Below, in pieces: positions 1-8,143 of a stretch of 64,000 nt of DNA. Source of the stretch: Chloroflexota bacterium. GTDB taxonomy: Bacteria > Chloroflexota > Anaerolineae > JAAYZQ01. The translations under genes were made by a program, and so were the position numbers. The notes below the pieces were generated by a model. It saw nothing but the letters and a program-made list of their open reading frames with translations. It was not told the origin of the DNA and made no database searches. Location of the stretch: assembly GCA_018606645.1 (NCBI GenBank), contig JAGVRI010000001.1:324926-388925 (forward strand), written 5' to 3'. Numbering within the stretch: position 1 is the first letter of the stretch; each line of letters opens with the position of its first letter.

Positions 1-358
1 GCACCTCGGCTGGGATGTCTTCAGGCGTCAGATAGATTGGCTTGGCCGCCACAACCTGCATGGCCAGGTCATGGGCCAGCTCTTTGAACTCGTCGGTGCG
101 GGCGACGAAATCGGTCTCGCAGTTTACTTCGACCAGGGCACCGATCTTGCTGCCGGTGTGGATATATGAACCGATCAACCCTTCTCGGGCCTCACGGTCG
201 GCTCGCTTGGCAGCAGCGACCATCCCTTTTTCACGGAGATAGGCTTTCGCCTTTTCCATATCTCCATCATTCGCCTGCAGGGCCTGCTTACAATCTAACA
301 CCCCGGCTCCGGTCGCCTGACGGAGCTCCTGGACCATCTTGGCGGTGATGTTTGCCAC
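1..358 (-). CDS. tsf: Elongation factor Ts, N-terminal part (3' end cut by window edge)
   Basis: Guanine-nucleotide exchange factor for EF-Tu in the cytoplasm. Reading leftward from a GTG at 358, the protein begins [19 protein letters not shown], followed by the N-terminal UBA-like domain ([16 protein letters not shown]) and the conserved [11 protein letters not shown] motif of the core that contacts EF-Tu. About 119 residues are visible; the rest lies beyond the window. GTG is chosen because GGGAGG lies about 8 nt upstream and no better ATG exists. It follows rpsB by 17 nt, the usual bacterial rpsB-tsf order, so both are probably co-transcribed from the rpsB promoter. Confidence 0.95.
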   Translation of the reverse strand, partial: MANITAKMVQELRQATGAGVLDCKQALQANDGDMEKAKAYLREKGMVAAAKRADREAREGLIGSYIHTGSKIGALVEVNCETDFVARTDEFKELAHDLAMQVVAAKPIYLTPEDIPAEV

Positions 359-375
359 TGTGGTTATCCTCCCAA

Positions 376-1197
376 CTATTCGGATTCATCAAACTCATCA
401 AACTCGTCAAACTCGTCCAATTCCTCAAACTCGGGCGAGCGCAACTTGGCGAGGGTCGACTCTCCCAGGAGTCTCTGATCCTCTTCCATCCGTTCGTCCA
501 CCTGGAGGGCTTGGCGGATCTGGAGACCTTCTCGGGCAGCATCGGCGATGTGGTTCACGATGAGCTTAATCGCCCGGATGGCATCGTCGTTAGAAGGGAT
601 GACCAGATCTACCGGATCGGGGTCGCAATTGGTATCAACCATGGCAATGACCGGGATGCCCAGGATATTGCCCTCTTTGACCGCGATCGCTTCGCGCCGC
701 ACATCCACGACAAACAGCAAATCGGGGAGCCGGGTCATGTTCTTTAACCCGCCCAGCCGCCGATTCAGCTTGGCGATCAGTTGCTCCAGCTTCATCGCTT
801 CTTTCTTGGGCAGACGCTCCAGGTCGCCGCTGTCTCGCCGGTGTTCGAGTTCCAGCAGGTATCCGATCCGTTGTCGGATCGTCTGCCAGTTGGTCAGTGT
901 GCCGCCAAGCCAGCGTTCGTTGACATAGGGCATGGAACAGCTCTGCGCGGCGAGAGCCACGTTTTCCTGAGCCTGCTTCTTGGTGCCGACAAATACAATC
1001 GTCCCCCCCTCGGCCACCTTGTCTCGCACCATTTGGTACGCCTTTTCAAGGCGGGCAAGTGTCTGTTGCAGATCGATGATGTGGATGCCGTTCCGTTCGG
1101 TGAAAATGAACGGTTTCATTTTGGGATTCCACCGCTGGGTGCGGTGGCCAAAGTGCACTCCCGCCTCCAGGAGCGCCTTCATCGATATGTTTGCCAT
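376..1197 (-). CDS. rpsB: 30S ribosomal protein S2
   Basis: Structural protein of the small ribosomal subunit (273 aa). The start [20 protein letters not shown] is the universal S2 N-terminus, and the family signatures [16 protein letters not shown] and the segment around [18 protein letters not shown] are intact. The reading frame is open a further 55 codons upstream, but the ATG at 1197 matches family length and has GGGAGGAATTG just before it. The C-terminus is unusual: the last 17 or so residues are a nearly pure acidic/Phe repeat ([11 protein letters not shown]) encoded by an imperfect 9-nt tandem repeat at about 385-430. A promoter and a leader of roughly 130 nt lie upstream, long enough for the autoregulation known for S2 in other bacteria, although no specific motif was identified. 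Confidence 0.97.
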   Translation of the reverse strand: MANISMKALLEAGVHFGHRTQRWNPKMKPFIFTERNGIHIIDLQQTLARLEKAYQMVRDKVAEGGTIVFVGTKKQAQENVALAAQSCSMPYVNERWLGGTLTNWQTIRQRIGYLLELEHRRDSGDLERLPKKEAMKLEQLIAKLNRRLGGLKNMTRLPDLLFVVDVRREAIAVKEGNILGIPVIAMVDTNCDPDPVDLVIPSNDDAIRAIKLIVNHIADAAREGLQIRQALQVDERMEEDQRLLGESTLAKLRSPEFEELDEFDEFDEFDESE

Positions 1198-1333
1198 CAA
1201 TTCCTCCCGTCTGTGTTTTATTCCTCCACCCTCTTCACCCTGGCGGGGGACCGGCGCGATCGAATCCTGATCAGACTCCGCCGGCACATCCCATCCAGTC
1301 TGAGGGTGTGCGAGTTCGTTGGACCAAGCCGCA

Positions 1334-1362
1334 AGTATAACACAGTCCCCGGCAATAGGCAA
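1334..1362 (-). promoter_or_regulatory. Sigma70-type promoter of rpsB-tsf
   Basis: On the minus strand TTGCCT (1362-1357) and TATACT (1339-1334) are separated by 17 nt. Transcription would start near 1327, giving a leader of about 130 nt before the rpsB ATG at 1197. Seen in sequence; activity is inferred. Confidence 0.75.
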
Positions 1363-1434
1363 ATTGCCTGGGAGGTAAAGGATGCCTCAGGTGACGGTCA
1401 CCGGAAAGCGAGATCTAATACCGTCATGGCACGT

Positions 1435-2868
1435 TTATGCTTCAGCGGCGACTCGCTTCCCGTATTCCAGAAGGGCCGTCATCCCCTCCGGGGTGGGGGA
1501 TTCGGCGTACACCCGCAGGACCGGTTCGGTCCCTGAGGGCCGGATGAGCAACCAACTCTCGTCCGTCAGGCGATACTTGACTCCATCCAGAGTACTGATC
1601 TCCCGGACCGCCGTCCCGCCAATCGTTCCGGGCGCATCTTCGGTAAGCCGTTTGATCATCTCCCCTTTAGCCACGGGGTGCCGCAGCCGCAGGTCGCAGC
1701 GAGCATAATGGGCCGGTCCCGCCACCCGCTGGATGTCGGCCACCAGCTCGTGAAGGGGAGCCCGAGCTTCGGCCATAATTTCGAGGAGAAGCAACCCCAT
1801 CAGCACCCCATCCCCTTCGGGGATATGGCCCTTGATGCTCAGCCCTCCCGACTCTTCTCCGCCGATCAGCACATCATCCTGAAGCATCCGTTCGGCAATG
1901 TAATTGAACCCGACCGGCGTCTCGACCAGCGGCAGGCCGTACATCGCCGCCAGGCGGTCCACCATTTGGGTCGTGGAGACGGTCTTGACCACCGTCCCGG
2001 TCCACCCTCGTTTCTGGACCAGGTAGCGCAGGGCCAGGGCAAAGATATGGTGCGGATCGACGAAATTGCCCTGACAGTCCATCGCTCCGATGCGGTCGGC
2101 ATCGCCATCCGTGGCCAGCCCCACATCGGCGTGATGCGCGGCGATGGCCGCCACCAGGGCATTCAGATAGCGGGCGATCGGTTCGGGGTGGATCCCGCCA
2201 AAGCCGGGGTTCATCTCCCCCCGGATCTCATAGACCCGGCATCGGGTCCGCGAGAGCATCTCGGCGATGCACCCCCGGCCGGACCCGTACATGGCGTCGG
2301 CCACCACCCGCCATTCGCCGAGGGAGATCGTGTCCAGATCGACCAATCGGCTCAGGTGTTCATAATAGGCCCAGACCGGATCGAAACGGCGGATGAGCCC
2401 CTGGTCCAGGGCACGCTGGTAATCCATGATATTCGGGCCTCGCGCCTGGGCTTCGGCCTGTTCCAGGTAATGTTCGACCCGCCGCGCCTGCTGGGGCAAA
2501 GCAGAGCCGCCGTAGGCCGCCTTGAGCTTCACACCGTTGTAACGGGGTGGATTGTGGCTGGCGGTGATCATGATCCCGGCGGCGGCTTTCTTGTCCACCA
2601 CGCTGTACGAAACCGCCGGCGTAGGGGCATCGGCCCGGGTGAGCCAGGCGACAATGCCGTTGCCGGCCATGACCCGCGCCACCTCGGTGGCATATCGGTC
2701 CGAGAGAAAGCGCGTATCAAAGCCGATGACCACCTCAGGAGGGTGACCCTGTTCCCCCTCATGGAGCACATAATCGGCAATGGCCTGGGCCACCAGACGG
2801 AGGTTGTTAAAGGTGAATGTATCGGAAATCACGGCCCGCCAACCATCCGTACCGAATTTGATGCTCAT
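1435..2868 (-). CDS. Phosphohexomutase (phosphoglucomutase/phosphomannomutase family)
   Basis: Alpha-D-phosphohexomutase of 477 aa that moves phosphate between C1 and C6 of a hexose (or hexosamine). All four family loops are visible: the catalytic serine loop TASHNP (residues ~102-107), the metal loop DGDADR (~233-238), the sugar-recognition loop GEESGG (~325-330) and the phosphate-binding loop RPSGTEP (~443-449). The start MSIKFGTDGWR is typical. Substrate (glucose, mannose or glucosamine phosphate) cannot be decided from the sequence, so no symbol is given. It lies 48 nt after a solute-binding lipoprotein gene at the end of the leftward hpt-ade-purA operon. It could supply sugar nucleotides for the glycan genes further right in the window (inference). 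Confidence 0.92.
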   Translation of the reverse strand: MSIKFGTDGWRAVISDTFTFNNLRLVAQAIADYVLHEGEQGHPPEVVIGFDTRFLSDRYATEVARVMAGNGIVAWLTRADAPTPAVSYSVVDKKAAAGIMITASHNPPRYNGVKLKAAYGGSALPQQARRVEHYLEQAEAQARGPNIMDYQRALDQGLIRRFDPVWAYYEHLSRLVDLDTISLGEWRVVADAMYGSGRGCIAEMLSRTRCRVYEIRGEMNPGFGGIHPEPIARYLNALVAAIAAHHADVGLATDGDADRIGAMDCQGNFVDPHHIFALALRYLVQKRGWTGTVVKTVSTTQMVDRLAAMYGLPLVETPVGFNYIAERMLQDDVLIGGEESGGLSIKGHIPEGDGVLMGLLLLEIMAEARAPLHELVADIQRVAGPAHYARCDLRLRHPVAKGEMIKRLTEDAPGTIGGTAVREISTLDGVKYRLTDESWLLIRPSGTEPVLRVYAESPTPEGMTALLEYGKRVAAEA

Positions 2869-2916
2869 GTCGTGGGCGCTCCTTTCGAATCAGAATTTGG
2901 TTGTCTGGTCAAGTTT

Positions 2917-4248
2917 TTATTGGGCCTCTTCGATCGCCTGAGCAGCCGCTTCCTCCGGCGTTATCGTCCCGGTGATAACCGCCTCGACTGCTTTTTGCAA
3001 CGCAGCCGCGACCCGCGCGTAATTGGGGAGGCGCGGTCGGGGTTGCGCGGTCAGCAATTGCTGATGGATGAACGACCGAGAGTCATCGATTTCCTCGGAC
3101 ATTGCCAGAGCCGACTGACGGGTGGGCAGGTAGCCTGTCGTTCCATTCCAGGCCGCATTCCACTCCGGGTCCATCCACTGCACCATCCAGTCCACGGCCA
3201 GCGATTGGCGGGTCGGATCCGATGTGACCAGAGCCCACGCCCAGCCGCGGCCGATCGGCGCCGCCGGCCCATCCCGGGAAGGAATCGCAGCCGGCGCCGA
3301 GTCCGGCGCCCGGTTCCGCTCGACCAGGTACCGATGCGCGCTCACCTGGGCCAGAGCGCCCTGCCCGGCCAGAAAATCGCGCCAGGTCTGGTCGGTCGAG
3401 TGGTACTCCAACATCTTGGGCGGGAAAATGCCGGCCGTGACGCCATCCCGATAGAACCGTAGGACCTCGATCAGACTCTCCTGGTCCAAGAACGGCTCAC
3501 CGGACCCGTCCCCGGACCACTGAGATACAGCCAGATATTGGGTCAGAAAGGAATCATGGACCAGACCTGCCTGGCTGCCTGCCGGAAGGAGATAGGGAAG
3601 GGAAGCACTCAAGACATCCGACCAGGTGGCAGGCGGCGAGCTGAGCTTCCGGGTGTCGTACACGGTATGATCCAGGTCAGCCTGGAAGAGCAACCCATAG
3701 AGGTGTCCGTCAAAGGTCCCTGCCTCAGAGGCAAAGGGATAAAGATCGGCGATCAGGTCCGGGGGAAGCAACGCATCCAGCGGTTGCACCAATCCCATCT
3801 GCACCGCAGTGCCCAGCTCGTCCCCGTCGATGGTCACCAGATCGGGCAGCAGATCCGGGACTACCGCCCCGGTGGTCAGCAGGTAGTCGAGGATGCCTCC
3901 TTTGCCGTACGGCTTTTTGCGGATGAACCGGAGGCGCACCTGCGGGTGGGATTCCTGAAAGGCGGTCACCTGTTGTATCACCAGTCGGCCGCTGGTGATG
4001 ACCTGGGTGGGCGAAAAGACGTCAGTGGTCCAAATGGTCAGGGTGATCACCGACGGAGAAGGCGGCGTGCCTTCCGTCGGAAGCGGGGTGGGCCGCGGTG
4101 CTGTTGGGGTATTCGTCGGCACTCGGGTAACAGATGGAGGCAGGGGCGAGGGCAAATCGCAGCCGCTCAGCAACAGGGCCAGCGCCCCCCAGAGCATCAG
4201 GGCCGCGATGATGAGCCATCGGGCCCGATTCCCTTCACCCATCGCCAT
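2917..4248 (-). CDS. Extracellular solute-binding lipoprotein (ABC sugar-type, family 1)
   Basis: 443-aa exported binding protein. An N-terminal hydrophobic segment ends in a lipobox (LLLSGC, Cys ~31 from the GTG), followed by a Pro/Thr-rich tether and a periplasmic-binding fold with features of family 1 sugar-binding proteins: ITSGRLVIQQVTAFQESHP near the N-terminus and GRGWAWALV plus DWMVQWM toward the C-terminus. ATG at 4248 overlaps the purA stop (TGATG), implying translational coupling; GTG 4251 or ATG 4242 are alternatives. No permease or ATPase gene is adjacent, so it is an orphan receptor, sits with unlinked ABC components, or has another role. Ligand unknown. Confidence 0.8.
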   Translation of the reverse strand: MAMGEGNRARWLIIAALMLWGALALLLSGCDLPSPLPPSVTRVPTNTPTAPRPTPLPTEGTPPSPSVITLTIWTTDVFSPTQVITSGRLVIQQVTAFQESHPQVRLRFIRKKPYGKGGILDYLLTTGAVVPDLLPDLVTIDGDELGTAVQMGLVQPLDALLPPDLIADLYPFASEAGTFDGHLYGLLFQADLDHTVYDTRKLSSPPATWSDVLSASLPYLLPAGSQAGLVHDSFLTQYLAVSQWSGDGSGEPFLDQESLIEVLRFYRDGVTAGIFPPKMLEYHSTDQTWRDFLAGQGALAQVSAHRYLVERNRAPDSAPAAIPSRDGPAAPIGRGWAWALVTSDPTRQSLAVDWMVQWMDPEWNAAWNGTTGYLPTRQSALAMSEEIDDSRSFIHQQLLTAQPRPRLPNYARVAAALQKAVEAVITGTITPEEAAAQAIEEAQ

Positions 4249-5540
4249 CACCGCCGGATGGTCTGCTCGCGTTCGGGTCCGACCGAAATGCAGGAAACCG
4301 GGACTCCCGATAGTTCCTCCACAAAGGATACATACTGACGAGCCGCCTCGGGCAGTTCGTCAAAGGTGCGGGCCTGGGTGATCTCTACCTGCCAGCCGGG
4401 CAACGTTTCATAGATCGGGCGACAGCGGGCCAGGAGGGTCGAGTCGGTAGGGAAGGTCTCAATGCGCTCTCCGTCCAGTTCGTAGGCGACACAGACCTGG
4501 AGGGCCTCAAATCTGGACAACACATCCAGTTTGGTCAGAGCGATCTCGGTCAGGCCGTTGACCTGGACCGCATAGCGCACCGAAACACCATCCAGCCACC
4601 CGCACCGGCGAGGGCGACCGGTGGTGGTGCCAAATTCGTCCCATGGCTGGGTTCCCGTGCCGCGCAGCGTGGCGGCCAGTTCCCCGGTCAATTCGGTCGG
4701 CATCGGACCGGCTCCTACCCGCGTCTGATAAGCTTTGACCACGCCGATCACCCGGTCGATATGTTGAGGACCGACCCCCAGCCCGATGATCGCTCCACCG
4801 ATGGTGGGATAGGAGCTGGTGACGTACGGGTAGGAGCCAAGGTCCAGGTCCAACAACGTGCCCTGGGCGCCCTCAGCCAGGATCCGCTTGCGGCGGCGGA
4901 GGGATTGAGCAATCACCTCGCTCACGTCGGCTACATAGGGCGCCAGACGTTGGGCAAAAGTCAGGTATTCGGCGACAATGGCTTCTGCGTCCAGCGGAGG
5001 CTGGCCGTACACCTGCTGCAAGAGGGTATTCTTGGCTGCGACCTGCTCCCGGATCCGCTGGGCAAAGGTCTCCGGCGGCGAGAGCATCTCCTGGGCGCGG
5101 ATGCCGGACCGAGCCGATTTGTCAGCATAGGCGGGACCGATGCCGCGTCGGGTGGTGCCGATGGCCGCGCTCCCCCGCGCCGCCTCGGCTGCGCCATCCA
5201 GGGCAATATGATAGGGCATGATCAGATGAGCGCGACCGTCCAGTTTGAGACGGGCGGGCGACACCTCCACCCCTCGCGCGGCCAGCTCGTCCATCTCGCT
5301 TAACAGCTTCTTGGGATTGACCACCATCCCGCCGCCCAGCAGGCAAACCACCTGGGGATAGAGGATCCCGGACGGGATCAGATGAAGGGCAAAACGCTCC
5401 GCGCCCACGGTGACAGTGTGTCCGGCATTGTCCCCACCCCCATAGCGGGCCACGATATCGGCTTCCGCCGCCAGCATATCGGTGATCTTGCCTTTGCCTT
5501 CATCGCCCCATTGGGCGCCCACAATCACGGTAATGGACAT
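4248..5540 (-). CDS. purA: Adenylosuccinate synthetase
   Basis: Cytoplasmic enzyme of AMP synthesis: IMP + aspartate + GTP gives adenylosuccinate. 430 aa, normal family length. The P-loop-like GDEGKGK is at residues 12-18 and the catalytic NAGHT segment lies near residue 40; GTTRRGIGPAYADK (IMP loop) and TTTGRPRRCGWLD are both intact. ATG at 5540 has AAGGAG 7 nt upstream. It lies 13 nt after ade, which together with hpt gives a linear salvage route adenine -> hypoxanthine -> IMP -> adenylosuccinate in one operon. Confidence 0.97.
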   Translation of the reverse strand: MSITVIVGAQWGDEGKGKITDMLAAEADIVARYGGGDNAGHTVTVGAERFALHLIPSGILYPQVVCLLGGGMVVNPKKLLSEMDELAARGVEVSPARLKLDGRAHLIMPYHIALDGAAEAARGSAAIGTTRRGIGPAYADKSARSGIRAQEMLSPPETFAQRIREQVAAKNTLLQQVYGQPPLDAEAIVAEYLTFAQRLAPYVADVSEVIAQSLRRRKRILAEGAQGTLLDLDLGSYPYVTSSYPTIGGAIIGLGVGPQHIDRVIGVVKAYQTRVGAGPMPTELTGELAATLRGTGTQPWDEFGTTTGRPRRCGWLDGVSVRYAVQVNGLTEIALTKLDVLSRFEALQVCVAYELDGERIETFPTDSTLLARCRPIYETLPGWQVEITQARTFDELPEAARQYVSFVEELSGVPVSCISVGPEREQTIRR

Positions 5541-5553
5541 GATTCACTCCTTC

Positions 5554-7254
5554 TCATTCGCCGAACAACGGCACAAAATCGAACCGGTTCACATCCACCA
5601 ACCCCTTGTCGGTCAGCTTCAGGGCCGGGATCACCGGCAAGGCCAGGAAAGAGAGGGTCATGAGTGGGTCCGGGAGGGCGCAGCCCAGGCTATGGGCCGC
5701 CTGGCTCAACCGCTCCACTTGGTCGCGCACCTCCTCCAAGGGGCGATCGGACATCAATCCGGCGATGGGCAAGGGGCAGGCCGCGCGGACCTGCCCATCG
5801 GCCACCACCACCTGACCGCCGCCCATCTCGGCGATGGCCGCCACCGCCGCCCGCATCTCTGCGTCGTCGGCCCCGACGACCACAATGTTGTGCGAGTCGT
5901 GAGCGACGCTGGAGGCAATAGCGCCACGCTTTAAGCCGATCCCGTGGACCAGGCCCAGGCCGATGTTCCCCGTGCCATGGTGTCGTTCCACCACCGCGAT
6001 CTTGAGCAGGTCTCGATCCGCGTCGGCGACGACCTGCCCGTTCTGGATGGTGGGCGTCAGGCGAAGGTCCTCGGTGACGATCTGCCCAGGGATGACGCCG
6101 ATGACCCGCGCCGGACCCTCTTCAGCGGGGATGGAGAAATCGAGCGCCTCGACGGCGACGCGCACGGTGTTGCCCGGCCGGGGCACGGAAGGCGCCATCC
6201 AACCGCAGGTCCCCTCGCGGGCGACCATCTGGCCGGCCGAGAAGACCAGGTGGACCTGGAAGGTAGTCAGATCCTCCAGGACCAGCAGGTCGGCCCGATA
6301 GCCAGGGGCCACCGCTCCGAGTCCGCGCACACGGAAATAGGCCGCTGTATTGAGGCTGGCCATCTGAATGGCGGTCACCGGGTCGAGTCCGGAGCCGATG
6401 GCCTGGCGCACCATATCGTCGAGGTGGCCCTCGCGGAGCAGGGTCTCCGGATGCCGGTCATCGGTACAAAAATGGGTCAGGCGGGAGTTGGTGGGAGTCA
6501 CCAGGGGTAAGAGGTCATGCAGATTCCGGGCACTCGTCCCCTGTCGGATAAAGATGTGCATCCCCCGCCGCAGTTTCTCGCGAGCCTCTTCCAGAGCCGT
6601 GCATTCATGGTCGGAATGGATGCCGGCAACGATATAGGCGTTGAGGTCCAGGCCGCCAAGCCCGGGCGCATGGCCGTCGATGGGCCGGTCGCCGGCCATC
6701 CGGATCTTGTCCAGCACCGGCGGCAGGCGATAGAGCACCCCCGGAAAGTTCATCATCTCCGCCAGGCCGATCACCCGCTCGTAGGCCCACAGCTCCTGGA
6801 TATCGGCGGCGGTCAGCGAAGCCCCGGCGGTTTCCATGTGGGTGGCCGGGACACAGGAGGGAGCCATCACATACACCTGCAGGGGGAGTCCCTCGCTCGC
6901 CTCCAGGATGTAGCGCACGCCGTTGAGGCCCATCACGTTGGCGATTTCGTGCGGATCGCACACCACCGCCGTGGTGCCATGGGGAAGGACGGCGCGCGCG
7001 AACTCGGCCGGCTGGACCATCGAGCTTTCCAGGTGGACGTGGGCGTCGATCAATCCCGGACAGACAAACCGGCCCCCCAGGTCGAGCGTCTCGCGAGCCC
7101 GGTAGTCGCCGAACCCGACTACCCGACCGGCAAAGAGGGCAATGTCTGCCGGATGGATTTCGCCGGAGAGGACGTTGACCAGCCGGGCGTTTTTCAATAG
7201 TAGGTCAGCCGGTTCCTCCCCTCGCGCGACGGCGATCAAGCGCTCCAGGCTCAT
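5554..7254 (-). CDS. ade: Adenine deaminase
   Basis: Amidohydrolase-superfamily enzyme that deaminates adenine to hypoxanthine and ammonia (566 aa, usual length). The N-terminal metal-binding signature DAHVHLESSM is present, as are the adenine deaminase hallmarks CDPHEIANV, MAPSCVPAT and FCTDDRHP. C-terminal conserved blocks GLVHGIGLKRGAIASSVAHD and NIVVVGA support adenine deaminase over dihydroorotase-like relatives. ATG at 7254 is preceded by AAGGAGGGG. Gaps to hpt (16 nt) and purA (13 nt) place it in the middle of a purine-salvage operon. Confidence 0.95.
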   Translation of the reverse strand: MSLERLIAVARGEEPADLLLKNARLVNVLSGEIHPADIALFAGRVVGFGDYRARETLDLGGRFVCPGLIDAHVHLESSMVQPAEFARAVLPHGTTAVVCDPHEIANVMGLNGVRYILEASEGLPLQVYVMAPSCVPATHMETAGASLTAADIQELWAYERVIGLAEMMNFPGVLYRLPPVLDKIRMAGDRPIDGHAPGLGGLDLNAYIVAGIHSDHECTALEEAREKLRRGMHIFIRQGTSARNLHDLLPLVTPTNSRLTHFCTDDRHPETLLREGHLDDMVRQAIGSGLDPVTAIQMASLNTAAYFRVRGLGAVAPGYRADLLVLEDLTTFQVHLVFSAGQMVAREGTCGWMAPSVPRPGNTVRVAVEALDFSIPAEEGPARVIGVIPGQIVTEDLRLTPTIQNGQVVADADRDLLKIAVVERHHGTGNIGLGLVHGIGLKRGAIASSVAHDSHNIVVVGADDAEMRAAVAAIAEMGGGQVVVADGQVRAACPLPIAGLMSDRPLEEVRDQVERLSQAAHSLGCALPDPLMTLSFLALPVIPALKLTDKGLVDVNRFDFVPLFGE

Positions 7255-7270
7255 TTCCCCTCCTTCTCCC

Positions 7271-8068
7271 CTAATAGGTCAGCGGGCCCAGGCTGACCCG
7301 CATCTCGTGGCCCAGACGTCGCAGCAGGTCGGCACAATCGTCCACCGTCAGGCCAAAGCCGGGACTGCCTGGCTCACCGACGCGAGCGATCAGCTCCTGC
7401 AAGAGCGATGCTTCATTCAGCGGCAGGTCCCCGGCCGCCAGGGTGTCTCGCGCCCAGGCAACCAGTTCGGATAGGGTGATCTGGCGGTTCAGGTAGTTCT
7501 GGATGCGCTGCAGGATCGCCCCCCGCATCAGCACCTCTTTGTACAGGTGTTCCTTGAGGACGCCGACAAAGGGCAGGTTGCGGTAGCCCTCGGCAAAGTC
7601 CAGGCCGTACCCGACCACAAATTTATCGGGGATGACAAAGCCGACGTAATCGATCTGGATCGGAACCTGACGACGTTCGGGTTTGTCGAGGAGGGCGCAG
7701 ATGCGCAGGCTGGCCGGCCGGCGCGCGCGGAGGTTTTCGACCAGATAGGCCAGGGTTTTGCCTGTATCCACAATGTCTTCCACGATGAGCACATGGCGCC
7801 CGGCGATGTCCGATTCCAGGTCCATGACCAGCCGCACCGCCCCACTCTCGGTGGAGGCCCCATAGCTCGAGATGCCAATGAAATCCAGGCGGACCGGGAT
7901 ATCAATCGCACGCATCAGATCCGACAAAAAGACAATGGCGCCCCGCAACAGCCCGACGAGCAAGAGGTCCTTGCCCCGATAGTCTTCGGAGATGCGCCGC
8001 CCGAGTTCGACGACTTTGGCCTGGATCTCTTCCTGAGTGACCAGAATTTCAGCGATATCGTCCTGCAT
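7271..8068 (-). CDS. hpt: Hypoxanthine phosphoribosyltransferase with C-terminal extension
   Basis: Converts hypoxanthine (or guanine) plus PRPP to IMP (GMP). Residues 1-180 form a complete type I phosphoribosyltransferase: LLRGAIVFLSDLMR, the PRPP loop VLIVEDIVDTGKTL (~93-106) and the C-terminal FVVGYGLDFAEGYRNLP hood motif. Classical Hpt proteins end there; this one (265 aa) carries about 85 further residues, predicted helical, with no family I recognise. ATG at 8068 has AGGTAGGGAG upstream. First gene of the hpt-ade-purA salvage operon, with its own promoter at 8110-8138. The tail could be a fused regulatory or dimerisation segment (inference). Confidence 0.92.
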   Translation of the reverse strand: MQDDIAEILVTQEEIQAKVVELGRRISEDYRGKDLLLVGLLRGAIVFLSDLMRAIDIPVRLDFIGISSYGASTESGAVRLVMDLESDIAGRHVLIVEDIVDTGKTLAYLVENLRARRPASLRICALLDKPERRQVPIQIDYVGFVIPDKFVVGYGLDFAEGYRNLPFVGVLKEHLYKEVLMRGAILQRIQNYLNRQITLSELVAWARDTLAAGDLPLNEASLLQELIARVGEPGSPGFGLTVDDCADLLRRLGHEMRVSLGPLTY

Positions 8069-8109
8069 GGCACTCCCTACCTGTTGTTCTGGGCATGACG
8101 GCCCAGGAG

Positions 8110-8138
8110 AGTATATGCCAAAAGGTAACAGATGTCAA
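8110..8138 (-). promoter_or_regulatory. Sigma70-type promoter of the hpt-ade-purA operon
   Basis: Minus strand TTGACA (8138-8133), 17-nt spacer, TATACT (8115-8110). It lies just after the argS stop codon (8144), so the purine-salvage operon can be transcribed independently of polA-argS. Leader about 35-40 nt. Confidence 0.85.
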
Positions 8139-8143
8139 CCGCT

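Noticed and set aside
1390-1402. Short palindrome GGTGACGGTCACC after the phosphohexomutase gene
   Set aside because: Short stem and no T tract; not convincing as terminator or operator.
1678-3462. 594-aa rightward open frame
   Set aside because: Antisense of the phosphohexomutase and binding-protein genes; low-complexity His/Arg/Gly protein with no recognised motif, typical shadow in GC-rich DNA.
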